Source: Erythrobacter sp. (lineage in GTDB: Bacteria; Pseudomonadota; Alphaproteobacteria; Sphingomonadales; Sphingomonadaceae). Taken from it: DNA of 64,000 nt. The stretch spans positions 2,982,048 to 3,046,047 of the forward strand of contig NZ_CP136573.1 in assembly GCF_035194505.1 (NCBI RefSeq), written 5' to 3'. How positions within the stretch are numbered: position 1 is the stretch's first letter; each line of letters starts with the position of its first letter. The notes beneath the pieces are model-generated. The model worked only from the letters and a program-made list of their open reading frames with translations. It did no database searches and was not told the DNA's origin. Positions 17,046 to 25,299 of this stretch are shown piece after piece. A program made the translations under genes and the position numbers.

Positions 17046-17667
17046 GCTGGGGGTCACTCCGGGTTTCACAGGTCAGGGCGAGGCGATCATCATCGGGGTC
17101 GACGAGGCTGGCCGCGGGCCGCTCGCCGGGCCGGTGGTGGCCGCGGCGGTTGTGCTTGGGCGCGCGATACCTGCGGGGCTCGACGATTCCAAGCGCCTTT
17201 CGGCAAAGCGCCGCGCCGTGCTCGATGTGGCGATCCGCGAGACCTGCTGCTGGGCGGTGGCGGTGGTCGATCCGCAAGAGATCGACCGGGTCAACATCTT
17301 CCAGGCCACCATGCTCGCCATGACCCGCGCGGTCGCCAGCCTTGCCGGCGCGATCGGCGGAGCGGTGGGCGAAGTGCTGATCGACGGCAACATGACCCCT
17401 GCCTGCCGCTGCGGCGATTGGCGCTGGCCGGCCCGCGCGATCGTCGGCGGGGACGGGATCGAGCCTGCCATCAGCGCCGCCTCGATCATCGCCAAGGAAT
17501 GGCGTGACCGGCTGATGCTGGAGGCCGCCGCCGCGCACCCGCACTACGGGTGGGAGCGCAACAAGGGCTATGGCACGGCCGAACACATGGAGGCCCTGCG
17601 CATCCACGGCCCCAGCCCTCTGCACCGCCGCAGCTTTGCTCCCGTCGCGCAGGCCAGCCTGCTCTGA
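17044..17667 (+). CDS. rnhB: Ribonuclease HII
   Basis: A 207-residue enzyme that cleaves the RNA strand of RNA-DNA hybrids and removes single ribonucleotides from DNA. Conserved acidic metal ligands are visible in GVDEAGRGPLAGPVV near residue 16 and VLIDGN near residue 115; SIIAKEWRDRLM and the C-terminal HPHYGWERNKGYGT region are typical of RNase HII. In alphaproteobacteria rnhB often sits immediately upstream of ccrM, as here. Its ATG overlaps the divergent sugar-dehydrogenase ATG within CATG. Confidence 0.93.
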   Translation: MLGVTPGFTGQGEAIIIGVDEAGRGPLAGPVVAAAVVLGRAIPAGLDDSKRLSAKRRAVLDVAIRETCCWAVAVVDPQEIDRVNIFQATMLAMTRAVASLAGAIGGAVGEVLIDGNMTPACRCGDWRWPARAIVGGDGIEPAISAASIIAKEWRDRLMLEAAAAHPHYGWERNKGYGTAEHMEALRIHGPSPLHRRSFAPVAQASLL

Positions 17668-17699
17668 TCGGAAAAATTGTGCGGCTTCGCAGGGCGGGT

Positions 17700-17863
17700 G
17701 AGTCCTCCGGGCCACACCGCTGCATATCGAGTCCCGGCGATGGGCGCGGACTCAACATCTTGTGTCGGTCCCGCTTCGTTCCACCACCGAGGCGGGGGTT
17801 TTACCACCCGTTAACCATGTTTGCCGTAAAATTAGGCGCTTGACGCAGACTCCTCAAGGACTC
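17700..17863. promoter_or_regulatory. Cluster of five GANTC sites in the ccrM upstream region
   Basis: GAGTC at 17700-17704 and 17729-17733, and GACTC at 17749-17753, 17848-17852 and 17859-17863. These are recognition sites of the CcrM methyltransferase encoded immediately downstream. In Caulobacter the methylation state of GANTC sites in the ccrM leader controls its own promoter; a similar feedback is inferred here. Confidence 0.75.
17800..17815 (+). promoter_or_regulatory. Probable CtrA-binding site upstream of ccrM
   Basis: TTTA-N7-TTAAC differs at one base from the CtrA consensus TTAA-N7-TTAAC. It lies about 95 bp before the ccrM start and between the two groups of GANTC sites, matching the known CtrA activation of ccrM in Caulobacter. 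Binding is inferred. Confidence 0.55.
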
Positions 17864-17868
17864 ATGCC

Positions 17869-17877
17869 TGTGGATAA
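17869..17877 (-). promoter_or_regulatory. Consensus DnaA box in the ccrM leader
   Basis: TGTGGATAA is the reverse complement of the perfect DnaA box TTATCCACA. It is a single box 30 bp before the ccrM start, 6 bp after the last GANTC site; a regulatory rather than origin role is likely. Confidence 0.5.
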
Positions 17878-17907
17878 GTTGCAGGCGAGAACAGCGGGGA
17901 CATTCCG

Positions 17908-19050
17908 GTGAGTGTGATAGAAAAGGCGAGATTGCGTTCTGAAATCGCTGAAAAAGCGGTTAAATCAGTGCGTACGCCAGAATTGCCGCTGGGCCGCATC
18001 CTGCCGGGGGACTGCATCGCGGCGATGCGCTCGCTGCCGTCGGCCAGCGTCGATCTCGTGTTCGCCGATCCGCCCTATAATCTCCAGCTCGGCGGCGATC
18101 TCAATCGCCCGGACGGCAGCCATGTCGATGCAGTTACCGATCACTGGGACCAGTTCGACAGCATGGCGGCCTATGACAAGTTTACCCGCGAATGGCTGAC
18201 CGAGGCGCGCCGCGTATTGAAGCCCGATGGCGCGCTGTGGGTGATCGGCAGTTACCACAACATCTTCCGCGTCGGCTCTATCCTGCAGGATCTCGGCTTC
18301 TGGATCCTCAACGATATCGTCTGGCGCAAGACCAATCCCATGCCCAATTTCAAGGGCACCCGCTTCACCAATGCGCATGAAACCCTGATCTGGGCGAGCA
18401 TGGGCGAGAAGTCGCGTTACCACTTCAATTACCGCGCGATGAAGACCCTGAACGACGAGCTGCAGATGCGCTCCGACTGGGTCATGCCGATCTGCGCCGG
18501 GGCCGAGCGGCTCAAGGAAAACGGCAAGAAAGCGCACCCCACCCAGAAGCCCGAGGCGCTGCTCTACCGCGTGCTGCTGGCGACGACCGAGAAGGGCGAC
18601 GTCGTGCTCGATCCATTCTTCGGCACCGGCACCACCGGAGCGGTGGCCAAGCGGCTTGGCCGCCAGTGGATCGGCTGCGAGCGCGAGGACTTCTACCGCG
18701 GCGTTGCCGAAAAGCGGATCGCCAAGGAGCTTCCGCTTGATGAGAGCGCTCTCACGACCATGCAGAGCCCACGTTCCGCGCCCAAAGTGGCCTTCGGCGC
18801 TGTGGTCGAGGCCGGGCTGATCCCTCCAGGCAGCAAGGTGTTCGACAAGAAGCGCCGCTGGATCGCCACGGTACGCGCCGACGGCTCGCTCGAATGGGAC
18901 GGCAAGACCGGCTCGATCCATGGGCTCGGCAAGGACTTGCAGGGCGCGCCCTCGTGCAATGGCTGGTCGTTCTGGCATTACCAGACCGGAGGCGATATTC
19001 AGCCGATTGACGCTGCCCGCCAGCTTTACCTTCTCGCCAGCGAGGACTGA
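17908..19050 (+). CDS. ccrM: Cell-cycle-regulated DNA adenine methyltransferase (GANTC)
   Basis: A 380-residue beta-class N6-adenine methyltransferase. The catalytic motif DPPYNLQLGGDLNRPDGS is near residue 52 and the SAM-binding motif LDPFFGTGTTGAVAKRLGR near residue 233. The C-terminal extension (about residues 285-380, with WIATVRADGSLEWDG and GWSFWHY) is the CcrM-specific DNA-binding domain. It methylates GANTC and, with CtrA and GcrA, times gene expression to the replication cycle. GTG 17908 follows GCGGGGA; GTG 17914 is an alternative. The upstream region carries five of its own target sites. folP follows 14 bp downstream. Confidence 0.96.
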   Translation: MSVIEKARLRSEIAEKAVKSVRTPELPLGRILPGDCIAAMRSLPSASVDLVFADPPYNLQLGGDLNRPDGSHVDAVTDHWDQFDSMAAYDKFTREWLTEARRVLKPDGALWVIGSYHNIFRVGSILQDLGFWILNDIVWRKTNPMPNFKGTRFTNAHETLIWASMGEKSRYHFNYRAMKTLNDELQMRSDWVMPICAGAERLKENGKKAHPTQKPEALLYRVLLATTEKGDVVLDPFFGTGTTGAVAKRLGRQWIGCEREDFYRGVAEKRIAKELPLDESALTTMQSPRSAPKVAFGAVVEAGLIPPGSKVFDKKRRWIATVRADGSLEWDGKTGSIHGLGKDLQGAPSCNGWSFWHYQTGGDIQPIDAARQLYLLASED

Positions 19051-19064
19051 CCGCCCACAAGCCC

Positions 19065-20177
19065 ATGACCGACGCCGTCTATCTCTACCCCATATCCTTC
19101 GTCACCGGCCCGCAGGAGGTCGATGGCGATGCTGTGCGGCTCGGCGGGACGATGGCCTATGCCAGCGAATTCGTGCTGGTGATGCGGTTTGACGGGGTGC
19201 TGGTGGAGCGGATCATCACCACGCCTGCGGGGATGGACGAGGCGATCGGCCTGCTGCCCGATGTGCTGGCCCGCGACGCGGCGCAGCAATTCGCCAATTT
19301 CCGCAAGGTTCACGCGCCCTTGCAGCTCGGCAATCGCACCATCCGGCTCGATCAGCCGCAGGTGATGGGCATCCTCAATGTGACGCCCGACAGTTTCTCC
19401 GACGGCGGCATCAATGATGATCCCCAGATTGGGCGCGATCATGCGGCCGCGATGCTGGAGGCGGGCGCGGCGATCATCGATATCGGCGGGGAAAGCACCC
19501 GTCCGGGCGCTGCGGCGACCTTCGAGGACGAGGAAATCCGCCGCGTTGTTCCGGCGGTGGAGTATTGTGCGGCCATGGGCGCCGCGATCAGCGTCGACAC
19601 CCGTCGCGCGGGTGTGATGGAGGCCGCGCTGGCGGCGGGCGCGCATATGATCAACGACGTCTCGGCGATGCGCTATGATCCGCGCACGACCGAGCTGATC
19701 GCCTCGCACCGCTGCCCGGTGGTGCTGATGCATGCGCCGGGCGCAGGCGAGGATCTGCACGCGGGCGGGCAGTACAAGGACGCCGCGAGCGAGGTCTATG
19801 ACTTCCTCAAACTGGCGCGCGCCCGGGCGATTGCGGCTGGGATTGCCGAGGAGCGCATCCTGCTCGATCCGGGCATCGGTTTCGGCAAGTCGCTGGCTGA
19901 AAACCTTTCGCTCATCAATGCCTTGCCGATGTTCCACGGGCTCGGCAGCCCGATCCTGCTGGGGGCGAGCCGCAAGCGCATGATCGGCGCTCTGTCGAAC
20001 GAGGAGGCGGCTGATGCACGGCTCGCCGGTTCGATCGCGCTGGCGGTGAAGGGCATGGATGCGGGTGTCCACCTGCTGAGGGCGCATGATGTTCCCGAGA
20101 CGGTGCAGGCCCGCAATGTCTGGCGGGGCTTGCGCGATGCGGCGCTGACGACCTTCAATCAGGTCGCGCCAGTCTGA
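19065..20177 (+). CDS. folP: Dihydropteroate synthase with N-terminal extension
   Basis: A 370-residue enzyme that condenses 6-hydroxymethyl-dihydropterin pyrophosphate with p-aminobenzoate in folate synthesis; it is the sulfonamide target. The catalytic barrel begins near residue 98 with MGILNVTPDSFSDGG and continues with IDIGGESTRPGA, INDVSAM, PVVLMHAPG, LDPGIGFGKS and GASRKRMIG. The first 95 residues are an extra domain absent from the compact (about 280-residue) bacterial enzyme. Similar extensions occur in alphaproteobacterial FolP; its role is unclear. Located 14 bp after ccrM, so probably co-transcribed. Confidence 0.93.
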   Translation: MTDAVYLYPISFVTGPQEVDGDAVRLGGTMAYASEFVLVMRFDGVLVERIITTPAGMDEAIGLLPDVLARDAAQQFANFRKVHAPLQLGNRTIRLDQPQVMGILNVTPDSFSDGGINDDPQIGRDHAAAMLEAGAAIIDIGGESTRPGAAATFEDEEIRRVVPAVEYCAAMGAAISVDTRRAGVMEAALAAGAHMINDVSAMRYDPRTTELIASHRCPVVLMHAPGAGEDLHAGGQYKDAASEVYDFLKLARARAIAAGIAEERILLDPGIGFGKSLAENLSLINALPMFHGLGSPILLGASRKRMIGALSNEEAADARLAGSIALAVKGMDAGVHLLRAHDVPETVQARNVWRGLRDAALTTFNQVAPV

Positions 20178-20257
20178 ACCCTTCCCACAGCGTCGCTCTT
20201 CTGTCACTCAGCGCGGCCAGAACACTCTCACACCCCACCGATTCAGGGAGCCCCTCG

Positions 20258-21415
20258 ATGCGCCTGTCGCTGCTTGCCGCTACCGTTCTTGCCGCCGCCG
20301 CCAGCCCCGTGCTGGCCCAGAGCAGGGATGTGCCCCCGGGCGTCAATCTCACGCCGGATCAACTGCTTGCGCCCTATTATGCCGAGCTGCGCAAGAAGGT
20401 TGCGATGCCGGTCGCCGGGCCGACGCCTGCGCTCAGCCCCGCCACCACGCTGACCCGCATCGCCTTTGGCAGCTGCAACCACCAGAACGCGCCGCAGCAC
20501 ATGTGGGCGCAGATCGCGGCGGCCAATCCGCAGCTGTTCCTGATGATCGGCGACAATGTCTACGGCGATACCGGCTGGGATGCCGACGCCGGGCTGGAGA
20601 GCCTGCGCAGTTCCTACGCGCTTCAGGCTTCGCACCCCGAATTCAAGGGCTTCCGCGCGAAATTCCCGATGATGGCGACCTGGGACGACCATGATTTCGG
20701 CCTCAATGACGCGGGCGGCAATTTCCCGATGCGGCGCTGGGCCGAAGAGCTGTTCGAGACCTTCTGGGGGTCCTCCGATGCCGTGCGCGGGCGGGACGGG
20801 ATCTATGAAAGCTCCATCACCGGCCCCGAGGGCAAGCGCGTGCAGGTGATCCTGCTCGACACCCGCTTCTTCCGCTCTGACCTGAAGAAGGCCCCGTGGT
20901 CGAAGGACCGCCCGCCGCTTGGTGGCTATGTTCCTGATGATGCTCCGGAAAAGACTGTGCTCGGCGCGGACCAGTGGGCCTGGCTCAAGGCCGAGCTGGC
21001 CAAGCCCGCGGACCTGCGCATCGTGGTCTCCTCGACCCAGGTCATCACCCAGGCCCACCAGTTCGAGGGCTGGACCAACTTCCCCGCCGAGCGCACCAAG
21101 CTGCTCGAAATGCTGGCGGGCCGCGAGGCGAGCGGGCTGGTCATGCTTTCGGGCGACCGCCACGCTGCGGGTATCTACAAGACTGAAATCAAAGGCGAAA
21201 CAATGTGGGAGCTGACCAGCTCCTCGCTCAATCTCGCCTTCGGCAGCGACATCGAACGCGCCACTTCGCGCGAGCCTGATCCCGCCCGCGTCACGCCCTT
21301 TTTCCCGATCGAGAATTACGGCCTGATCGATATCGACTGGAAGGCGAAGACGCTCACCATGACCCTCAAGGGCAACACCAGCGCCACGCTGGCGGAGCAG
21401 GCCTTCAGCTGGTGA
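20258..21415 (+). CDS. PhoD-like alkaline phosphatase/phosphodiesterase, secreted
   Basis: A 385-residue protein with a signal peptide ending near AAASPVLAQS. The metallophosphatase core shows FGSCNHQN, MIGDNVYGDTG, ATWDDHDFGLND and LSGDRHAAG, all characteristic of the PhoD family, which binds Fe/Ca ions and cleaves phosphomono- or diesters in the periplasm. The typical N-terminal Ig-like PhoD domain is absent, so this belongs to the shorter type. The gene ends 5 bp before the first parS site. No Pho box was recognised upstream. Confidence 0.9.
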   Translation: MRLSLLAATVLAAAASPVLAQSRDVPPGVNLTPDQLLAPYYAELRKKVAMPVAGPTPALSPATTLTRIAFGSCNHQNAPQHMWAQIAAANPQLFLMIGDNVYGDTGWDADAGLESLRSSYALQASHPEFKGFRAKFPMMATWDDHDFGLNDAGGNFPMRRWAEELFETFWGSSDAVRGRDGIYESSITGPEGKRVQVILLDTRFFRSDLKKAPWSKDRPPLGGYVPDDAPEKTVLGADQWAWLKAELAKPADLRIVVSSTQVITQAHQFEGWTNFPAERTKLLEMLAGREASGLVMLSGDRHAAGIYKTEIKGETMWELTSSSLNLAFGSDIERATSREPDPARVTPFFPIENYGLIDIDWKAKTLTMTLKGNTSATLAEQAFSW

Positions 21416-21419
21416 CACC

Positions 21420-21435
21420 TGTTTCACGTGAAACA
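21420..21435. other. parS: Chromosomal centromere site parS, copy 1
   Basis: TGTTTCACGTGAAACA, a perfect 16-bp palindrome identical to the bacterial chromosomal parS consensus bound by ParB. It lies in a convergent intergenic gap, 5 bp after the PhoD-like gene. Confidence 0.92.
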
Positions 21436-21457
21436 GCAAAAACACCCGTTCTTGCAA

Positions 21458-21473
21458 TGTTTCACGTGAAACA
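21458..21473. other. parS: Chromosomal centromere site parS, copy 2
   Basis: A second identical copy of TGTTTCACGTGAAACA, 22 bp after the first, centre-to-centre spacing 38 bp. parA and parB are not in the window. Paired parS sites usually mark the origin-proximal chromosome and nucleate ParB spreading. Confidence 0.92.
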
Positions 21474-21514
21474 TTTTTGGCCCTGTTGGAATGGCGCGAA
21501 AAATCCTCTGCAAA

Positions 21515-22276
21515 TCAGAGGGTAAAGCCGCCGTCCGAGACCAGCACGTGGCCCGTAATGTTGGAATTGGCGTCTGACAGCAGGAAGCAAATGCTCTCCG
21601 CCATCTCCTGAGGCGAGGCAAAGCGGCCCGAAGGCGTGGTCTTGGCCATCGCCTTCAGCGTCGCCTCGCGCCCGATCCGTTCGACCGATGCGAGGAAGTC
21701 CGGGCCGCTTTCCCAGATCGCGGTGTCGACCCCGCCCGGCGCAATCGCGTTGACGCGGATGCCGGCTTTCGCGTTCTCGGCGGCTGCGATGCGCGCCATG
21801 TGGGCGACTGCCGCCTTGGAGACGCCGTAAGGCCCGATCCCCGGCAGCGGCTTCAATCCGGTGGTCGAGGACACCACGACCACGCTGCCACTCTTGCCCG
21901 CCATGGCCCGCAGCGATGTCGCCAAAGTCAGGAAAGCCCCGTCGAGATTGACGTCCATGACGCGGCGCCATTCGGCAAGGCTAAGGCTCGCCAAAGGCCC
22001 ACCTGCGCCGATCCCGGCATTGACCACGGCATGGTCAAGCCCGGCGAGGCGTGGCTCTAGCGCCTGCCATAGCGCCTCGTCCGCGACGCTGCCGACGATG
22101 CGGTGCACCTCCACGCCGGGAAAATCGAGCGCGTCGAGCCCCGGCCCGTCCACATCGACGAGGAACAGCTTTGCTGCTCCGCGCTCCGCCAGCATGGTCG
22201 CACAGGCCGCACCGATCCCCGATGCTGCCCCGGTGACGAGCGCAGAGCGCCCCTTGAAATCCTGAAGTGTTGTCAT
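21515..22276 (-). CDS. Short-chain dehydrogenase/reductase
   Basis: A 253-residue classical SDR. The cofactor-binding motif TGAASGIG is near residue 16, followed by the NAG-type motif VVNAGIG, catalytic Ser in VVSSTTG, and YGVSK (Tyr-x3-Lys). The acidic residue in LVDVDG after beta2 suggests NAD rather than NADP. The C-terminus VLVSDGGFTL is typical. ATG 22276 was chosen because an upstream extension has no homologue-like sequence. The substrate is unknown. Confidence 0.9.
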   Translation of the reverse strand: MTTLQDFKGRSALVTGAASGIGAACATMLAERGAAKLFLVDVDGPGLDALDFPGVEVHRIVGSVADEALWQALEPRLAGLDHAVVNAGIGAGGPLASLSLAEWRRVMDVNLDGAFLTLATSLRAMAGKSGSVVVVSSTTGLKPLPGIGPYGVSKAAVAHMARIAAAENAKAGIRVNAIAPGGVDTAIWESGPDFLASVERIGREATLKAMAKTTPSGRFASPQEMAESICFLLSDANSNITGHVLVSDGGFTL

Positions 22277-22322
22277 GCCAGCGCGGCTAGGCGCGCGCGG
22301 CCCGCTAATCAAGCCGCGCCGA

Positions 22323-23768
22323 TCAAGCCGCGTTATCAATGCCCAGATCGGAAAGCTTGCGATAGAGCGTCGAGCGCCCGATCCCGAGCCTGCGCGCCAC
22401 CTCGGTCATGCGGCCGCGATAATGGCCGATGGCAAGGCGGATCACGTCGGCCTCGATCTCTTCCAGCGGGCGCAGGTTGCCGTCCTCGGTGTAGAGCATG
22501 ACGCCCACCCCGTCATGCGATGCGAGTGAACGGCTGTTGTCCTGTTCGCCGAGCATCTCCGAAAGCTGCGGGAAGCTGTCTTCGGTCAGCGTGTTGCTTT
22601 CGCAATAGACCGCCGCGCGGAACAGCACCGATTGCAGCCGGCGGACATTGCCCGGCCAGTCATAGGCGGCGAGCAGCGCCAGCGCGCTCTCGGAAATCGA
22701 GAGGTGATTGAGGCCCGGCTGTTCGCCGATGCGGGCGAGGAAATGGCGGGTGAGGGCAGGAATATCGCCGGTGCGTTCGCGCAAAGCGGGCAGGCGGATG
22801 CGGGTCGCGCCGAGCTTGGCTGCCAGCTCCTCGTCGAATTGTCCGGCCTCCACCAGCCGGTCGAGCCCGGCATTGCTGGTGACGAGCAGGCGCACATCGA
22901 CGCGGAAGCCGTAGCTTGCGCCCACGGGGCGGATGATGCCGCTCACCAGCGCTTCGCACAGGCGCTGCTGGAGCGCCGGGGTGAGCCGGTCGATCTCGTC
23001 GAGGATCAGCGTGCCGCCGTCGCAATGCTGGAAGGCGCCGATCTGGCGATCGAAAGCGCCGGGGAAGCTGCCGGGTTCGTGCCCGAACAGCACCGATTCG
23101 ATCGAGCCGGTGGGGATCGAGGCAAGGTTGATGATCCGCAGCGGATCCTTGGCGCGCGGGGATGCGCCATGCATCGCGCGCATCAGCATTTCCTTGCCCG
23201 TGCCGCTTTCGCCTTCGATCAGTACATGGCCCTGGCCGCGCGCGGCCTTGGCGGCCTGCGCCAGCGCGGTGCGGAATTGCGGGGCGGTGCCGATCATCGC
23301 ATCGAAATCGAGGCTGGCCGACATTTTCTCGGTCAGCGGGGCAAGCTCGTCGCGCGGGGTCTCGCGGGTGGTGACAGAGCGCAGGGCTTCCATCAGCCGG
23401 TCGGGCGAGACAGGCTTGACCAGATAGTCGCTCGCGCCCGCCCGCATCGCTTCGACCGCGAGCAGCGGCGAGGCGCTGGTGGTGAGCATCAGGATGGGGA
23501 GCGCGGGGCGGCGGGATTTCAATTCGGCAATCAGCGCGCAGGCATCATCGCCCGGCACCCATTGATCGAGCAGGATGGCGGAAAGCTGCATCCCTTCGCG
23601 CGTGCCCAGTACGGCAATCGCGGTTTCGGCATCGGGAGCGACGATCGTGCGCCAGCCCTCGCGCGCTGCAATCGCCGAGATCAGCCGCGACTGGGCCGGC
23701 TCGTCGTCGATCAGCATCACGATTCGCGCATCGCTGTGCGCTTCGGGGTGGCTATCCATCTCCGCCAT
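22323..23768 (-). CDS. NtrC-like response regulator with an altered sigma-54 contact loop
   Basis: A 481-residue protein with three domains. A receiver (15-135) has acidic pocket DDE and phosphoacceptor Asp68 in LLDQ. An AAA+ domain (160-385) has Walker A GESGTGK (186-192) and Walker B LILDEID. A Fis-type helix-turn-helix lies at the C-terminus (MTEVARRLGIGRSTLYRKL). The sigma-54-contacting GAFTGA loop reads GSFPGA (233-238), so the essential threonine is proline. Activation of sigma-54 promoters may therefore be lost or altered, leaving a DNA-binding or sigma-70 role. No histidine kinase gene is adjacent. ATG 23759 is an alternative start. Confidence 0.88.
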   Translation of the reverse strand: MAEMDSHPEAHSDARIVMLIDDEPAQSRLISAIAAREGWRTIVAPDAETAIAVLGTREGMQLSAILLDQWVPGDDACALIAELKSRRPALPILMLTTSASPLLAVEAMRAGASDYLVKPVSPDRLMEALRSVTTRETPRDELAPLTEKMSASLDFDAMIGTAPQFRTALAQAAKAARGQGHVLIEGESGTGKEMLMRAMHGASPRAKDPLRIINLASIPTGSIESVLFGHEPGSFPGAFDRQIGAFQHCDGGTLILDEIDRLTPALQQRLCEALVSGIIRPVGASYGFRVDVRLLVTSNAGLDRLVEAGQFDEELAAKLGATRIRLPALRERTGDIPALTRHFLARIGEQPGLNHLSISESALALLAAYDWPGNVRRLQSVLFRAAVYCESNTLTEDSFPQLSEMLGEQDNSRSLASHDGVGVMLYTEDGNLRPLEEIEADVIRLAIGHYRGRMTEVARRLGIGRSTLYRKLSDLGIDNAA

Positions 23769-24042
23769 TCGCCTTGCCGCTCGCCTTTCCTTCGCCGGGG
23801 CCTGTCCCCGGTGACACGGCTCGGTCATAGGACGTGCGGGTAAAGACGGGATTAAGACCGTCCCGGCGCGGGACACATCGGCGGCAGGCGCTGCGGGCTG
23901 GGGAGAGACGCATCCTGCCATTAAAGGTGACTTGAGCGCACGGCTCTGCTTCGATACGGGGGCAGGCAGAAAAATCTATGCCGCCAGATTTGTGGCAACC
24001 AATTGCCGCCTGCGGTGTTCAGGAACCCAAGGGGAAGAGAAA

Positions 24043-24165
24043 ATGACTGTTCACGACATGGATAAGGCCAACGAAACCTATGGCGGGTTCATGGCCACGC
24101 TGAAGTGGGCCGTGCCGGTGATCGCGCTGATCGCCTTCGCGGTTGTCGCGGCGATCGCGAACTAA
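24043..24165 (+). CDS. aa3-type cytochrome c oxidase subunit IV
   Basis: A 40-residue protein with a hydrophilic head containing ETYGGFMATLKW, then one transmembrane helix (VPVIALIAFAVVAAIAN). This matches the short alphaproteobacterial subunit IV (COX4_pro_2 family), which contacts subunits I and III of aa3 oxidase. A GGGGAAG Shine-Dalgarno precedes the ATG. Its oxidase genes are elsewhere; it leads straight into the transhydrogenase genes 12 bp away, joining two proton-pumping functions. The spacer 23769-24042 shows nothing else certain. Confidence 0.85.
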   Translation: MTVHDMDKANETYGGFMATLKWAVPVIALIAFAVVAAIAN

Positions 24166-24177
24166 GCGCGCCTGCCA

Positions 24178-25299
24178 GTGAAGATCGCCATCCTCAAGGA
24201 ACGCGCCGCCGGGGAAACCCGCGTTGCTGTGACGCCGGAAACGGCCAAGAAGTTCGCCGCCCTCGGGCTGGCGGTCGCGGTCGAGGCGGGAGCGGGGGCC
24301 ATCTCCTCGATCACCGATGCCGCCTATGAAGAGGTAGGCGCGAGCGTAGGGGATGCTGCGGCCACGGTGAAGGATGCCGATATCATCCTCGGCATTCAGG
24401 CGCCCGATGTGGCGCTGCTCAAGGGCGCAAAGCCCGGCGCATGGGTCGCCGCGCTGTTCGATCCCTTTGCCAAGCGCGATGTGGTGGATGCCTATGCGGC
24501 CGCCGGCCTTGAGGCGCTGAGCATGGAGTTCATGCCGCGCATCACCCGCGCGCAGTCGATGGACGTCTTATCCTCGCAGTCGAACCTTGCCGGATACAAG
24601 GCGGTGCTGGCGGCAGCGGCGCAATATGGCCGCGCTTTCCCGATGATGATGACGGCGGCCGGCACGGTGCAGGCCGCGCGCGCCTTCATCATGGGTGTGG
24701 GCGTGGCGGGGCTTCAGGCGATCGCGACGGCGCGGCGTCTGGGCGCACAGGTTTCGGCCACGGATGTGCGCTCGGCCACCAAGGAACAGATCCAGTCGCT
24801 GGGTGCCAAGCCGATCTTCGTCGAGAATGTCGCCGGGATCGAAGGCGAAGGCTCGGGCGGCTATGCCACGGAAATGAGCGAGGAATACCAGAAGGCGCAG
24901 GCCGAACTGGTGAGCTCGCACATCGCCAAGCAGGACATCGTCATCACCACCGCGCTGATCCCGGGCCGCGCTGCGCCGCGCCTGATCACCGATGCGCAGA
25001 TCGCGACGATGAAGCCGGGCAGTGTGATCTTCGATCTCGCGGTGGCGCAGGGCGGGAATGTCGAAGGTTCGGTGGCGGATGAAGTCGTGGTGAAGCACGG
25101 CGTGTTCATCATCGGCTTCTCGAACACGCCTGCGCACCTGCCCGCTGACGCTTCGGCGCTGTTTGCGCGCAACCACTACAATTTCCTCAGCGCCTTCTGG
25201 GACAAGGAAGCCGGCAAGCCCGTGCTCGACGATGAAATCGGCGGCGCGATCCGGCTGACGCAGGGCGGCAAGGTCGTCAACGAACGGCTGGCGGGGTGA
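24178..25299 (+). CDS. pntAA: NAD(P) transhydrogenase subunit alpha part 1 (NAD(H)-binding domain I)
   Basis: A 373-residue soluble domain that binds NAD(H) in proton-translocating transhydrogenase. It resembles alanine dehydrogenase: KIAILKERAAGETRVAVTP at the N-terminus, the loop SRAQ-type region RITRAQSMDVLSSQ, and the dinucleotide fold GVGVAGLQAIATARRLGA with the Asp of ATDVR after beta2. The three-polypeptide arrangement (PntAA, PntAB, PntB) is as in Rhodospirillum. GTG start; no strong ribosome site. The stop overlaps the next gene by 4 bp. Confidence 0.93.
   Translation: MKIAILKERAAGETRVAVTPETAKKFAALGLAVAVEAGAGAISSITDAAYEEVGASVGDAAATVKDADIILGIQAPDVALLKGAKPGAWVAALFDPFAKRDVVDAYAAAGLEALSMEFMPRITRAQSMDVLSSQSNLAGYKAVLAAAAQYGRAFPMMMTAAGTVQAARAFIMGVGVAGLQAIATARRLGAQVSATDVRSATKEQIQSLGAKPIFVENVAGIEGEGSGGYATEMSEEYQKAQAELVSSHIAKQDIVITTALIPGRAAPRLITDAQIATMKPGSVIFDLAVAQGGNVEGSVADEVVVKHGVFIIGFSNTPAHLPADASALFARNHYNFLSAFWDKEAGKPVLDDEIGGAIRLTQGGKVVNERLAG

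Noticed and set aside
17869..17877. Replication origin at the DnaA box
   Set aside because: Only one box, no A/T-rich unwinding element and no dnaA or hemE next to it. A regulatory role is more likely.
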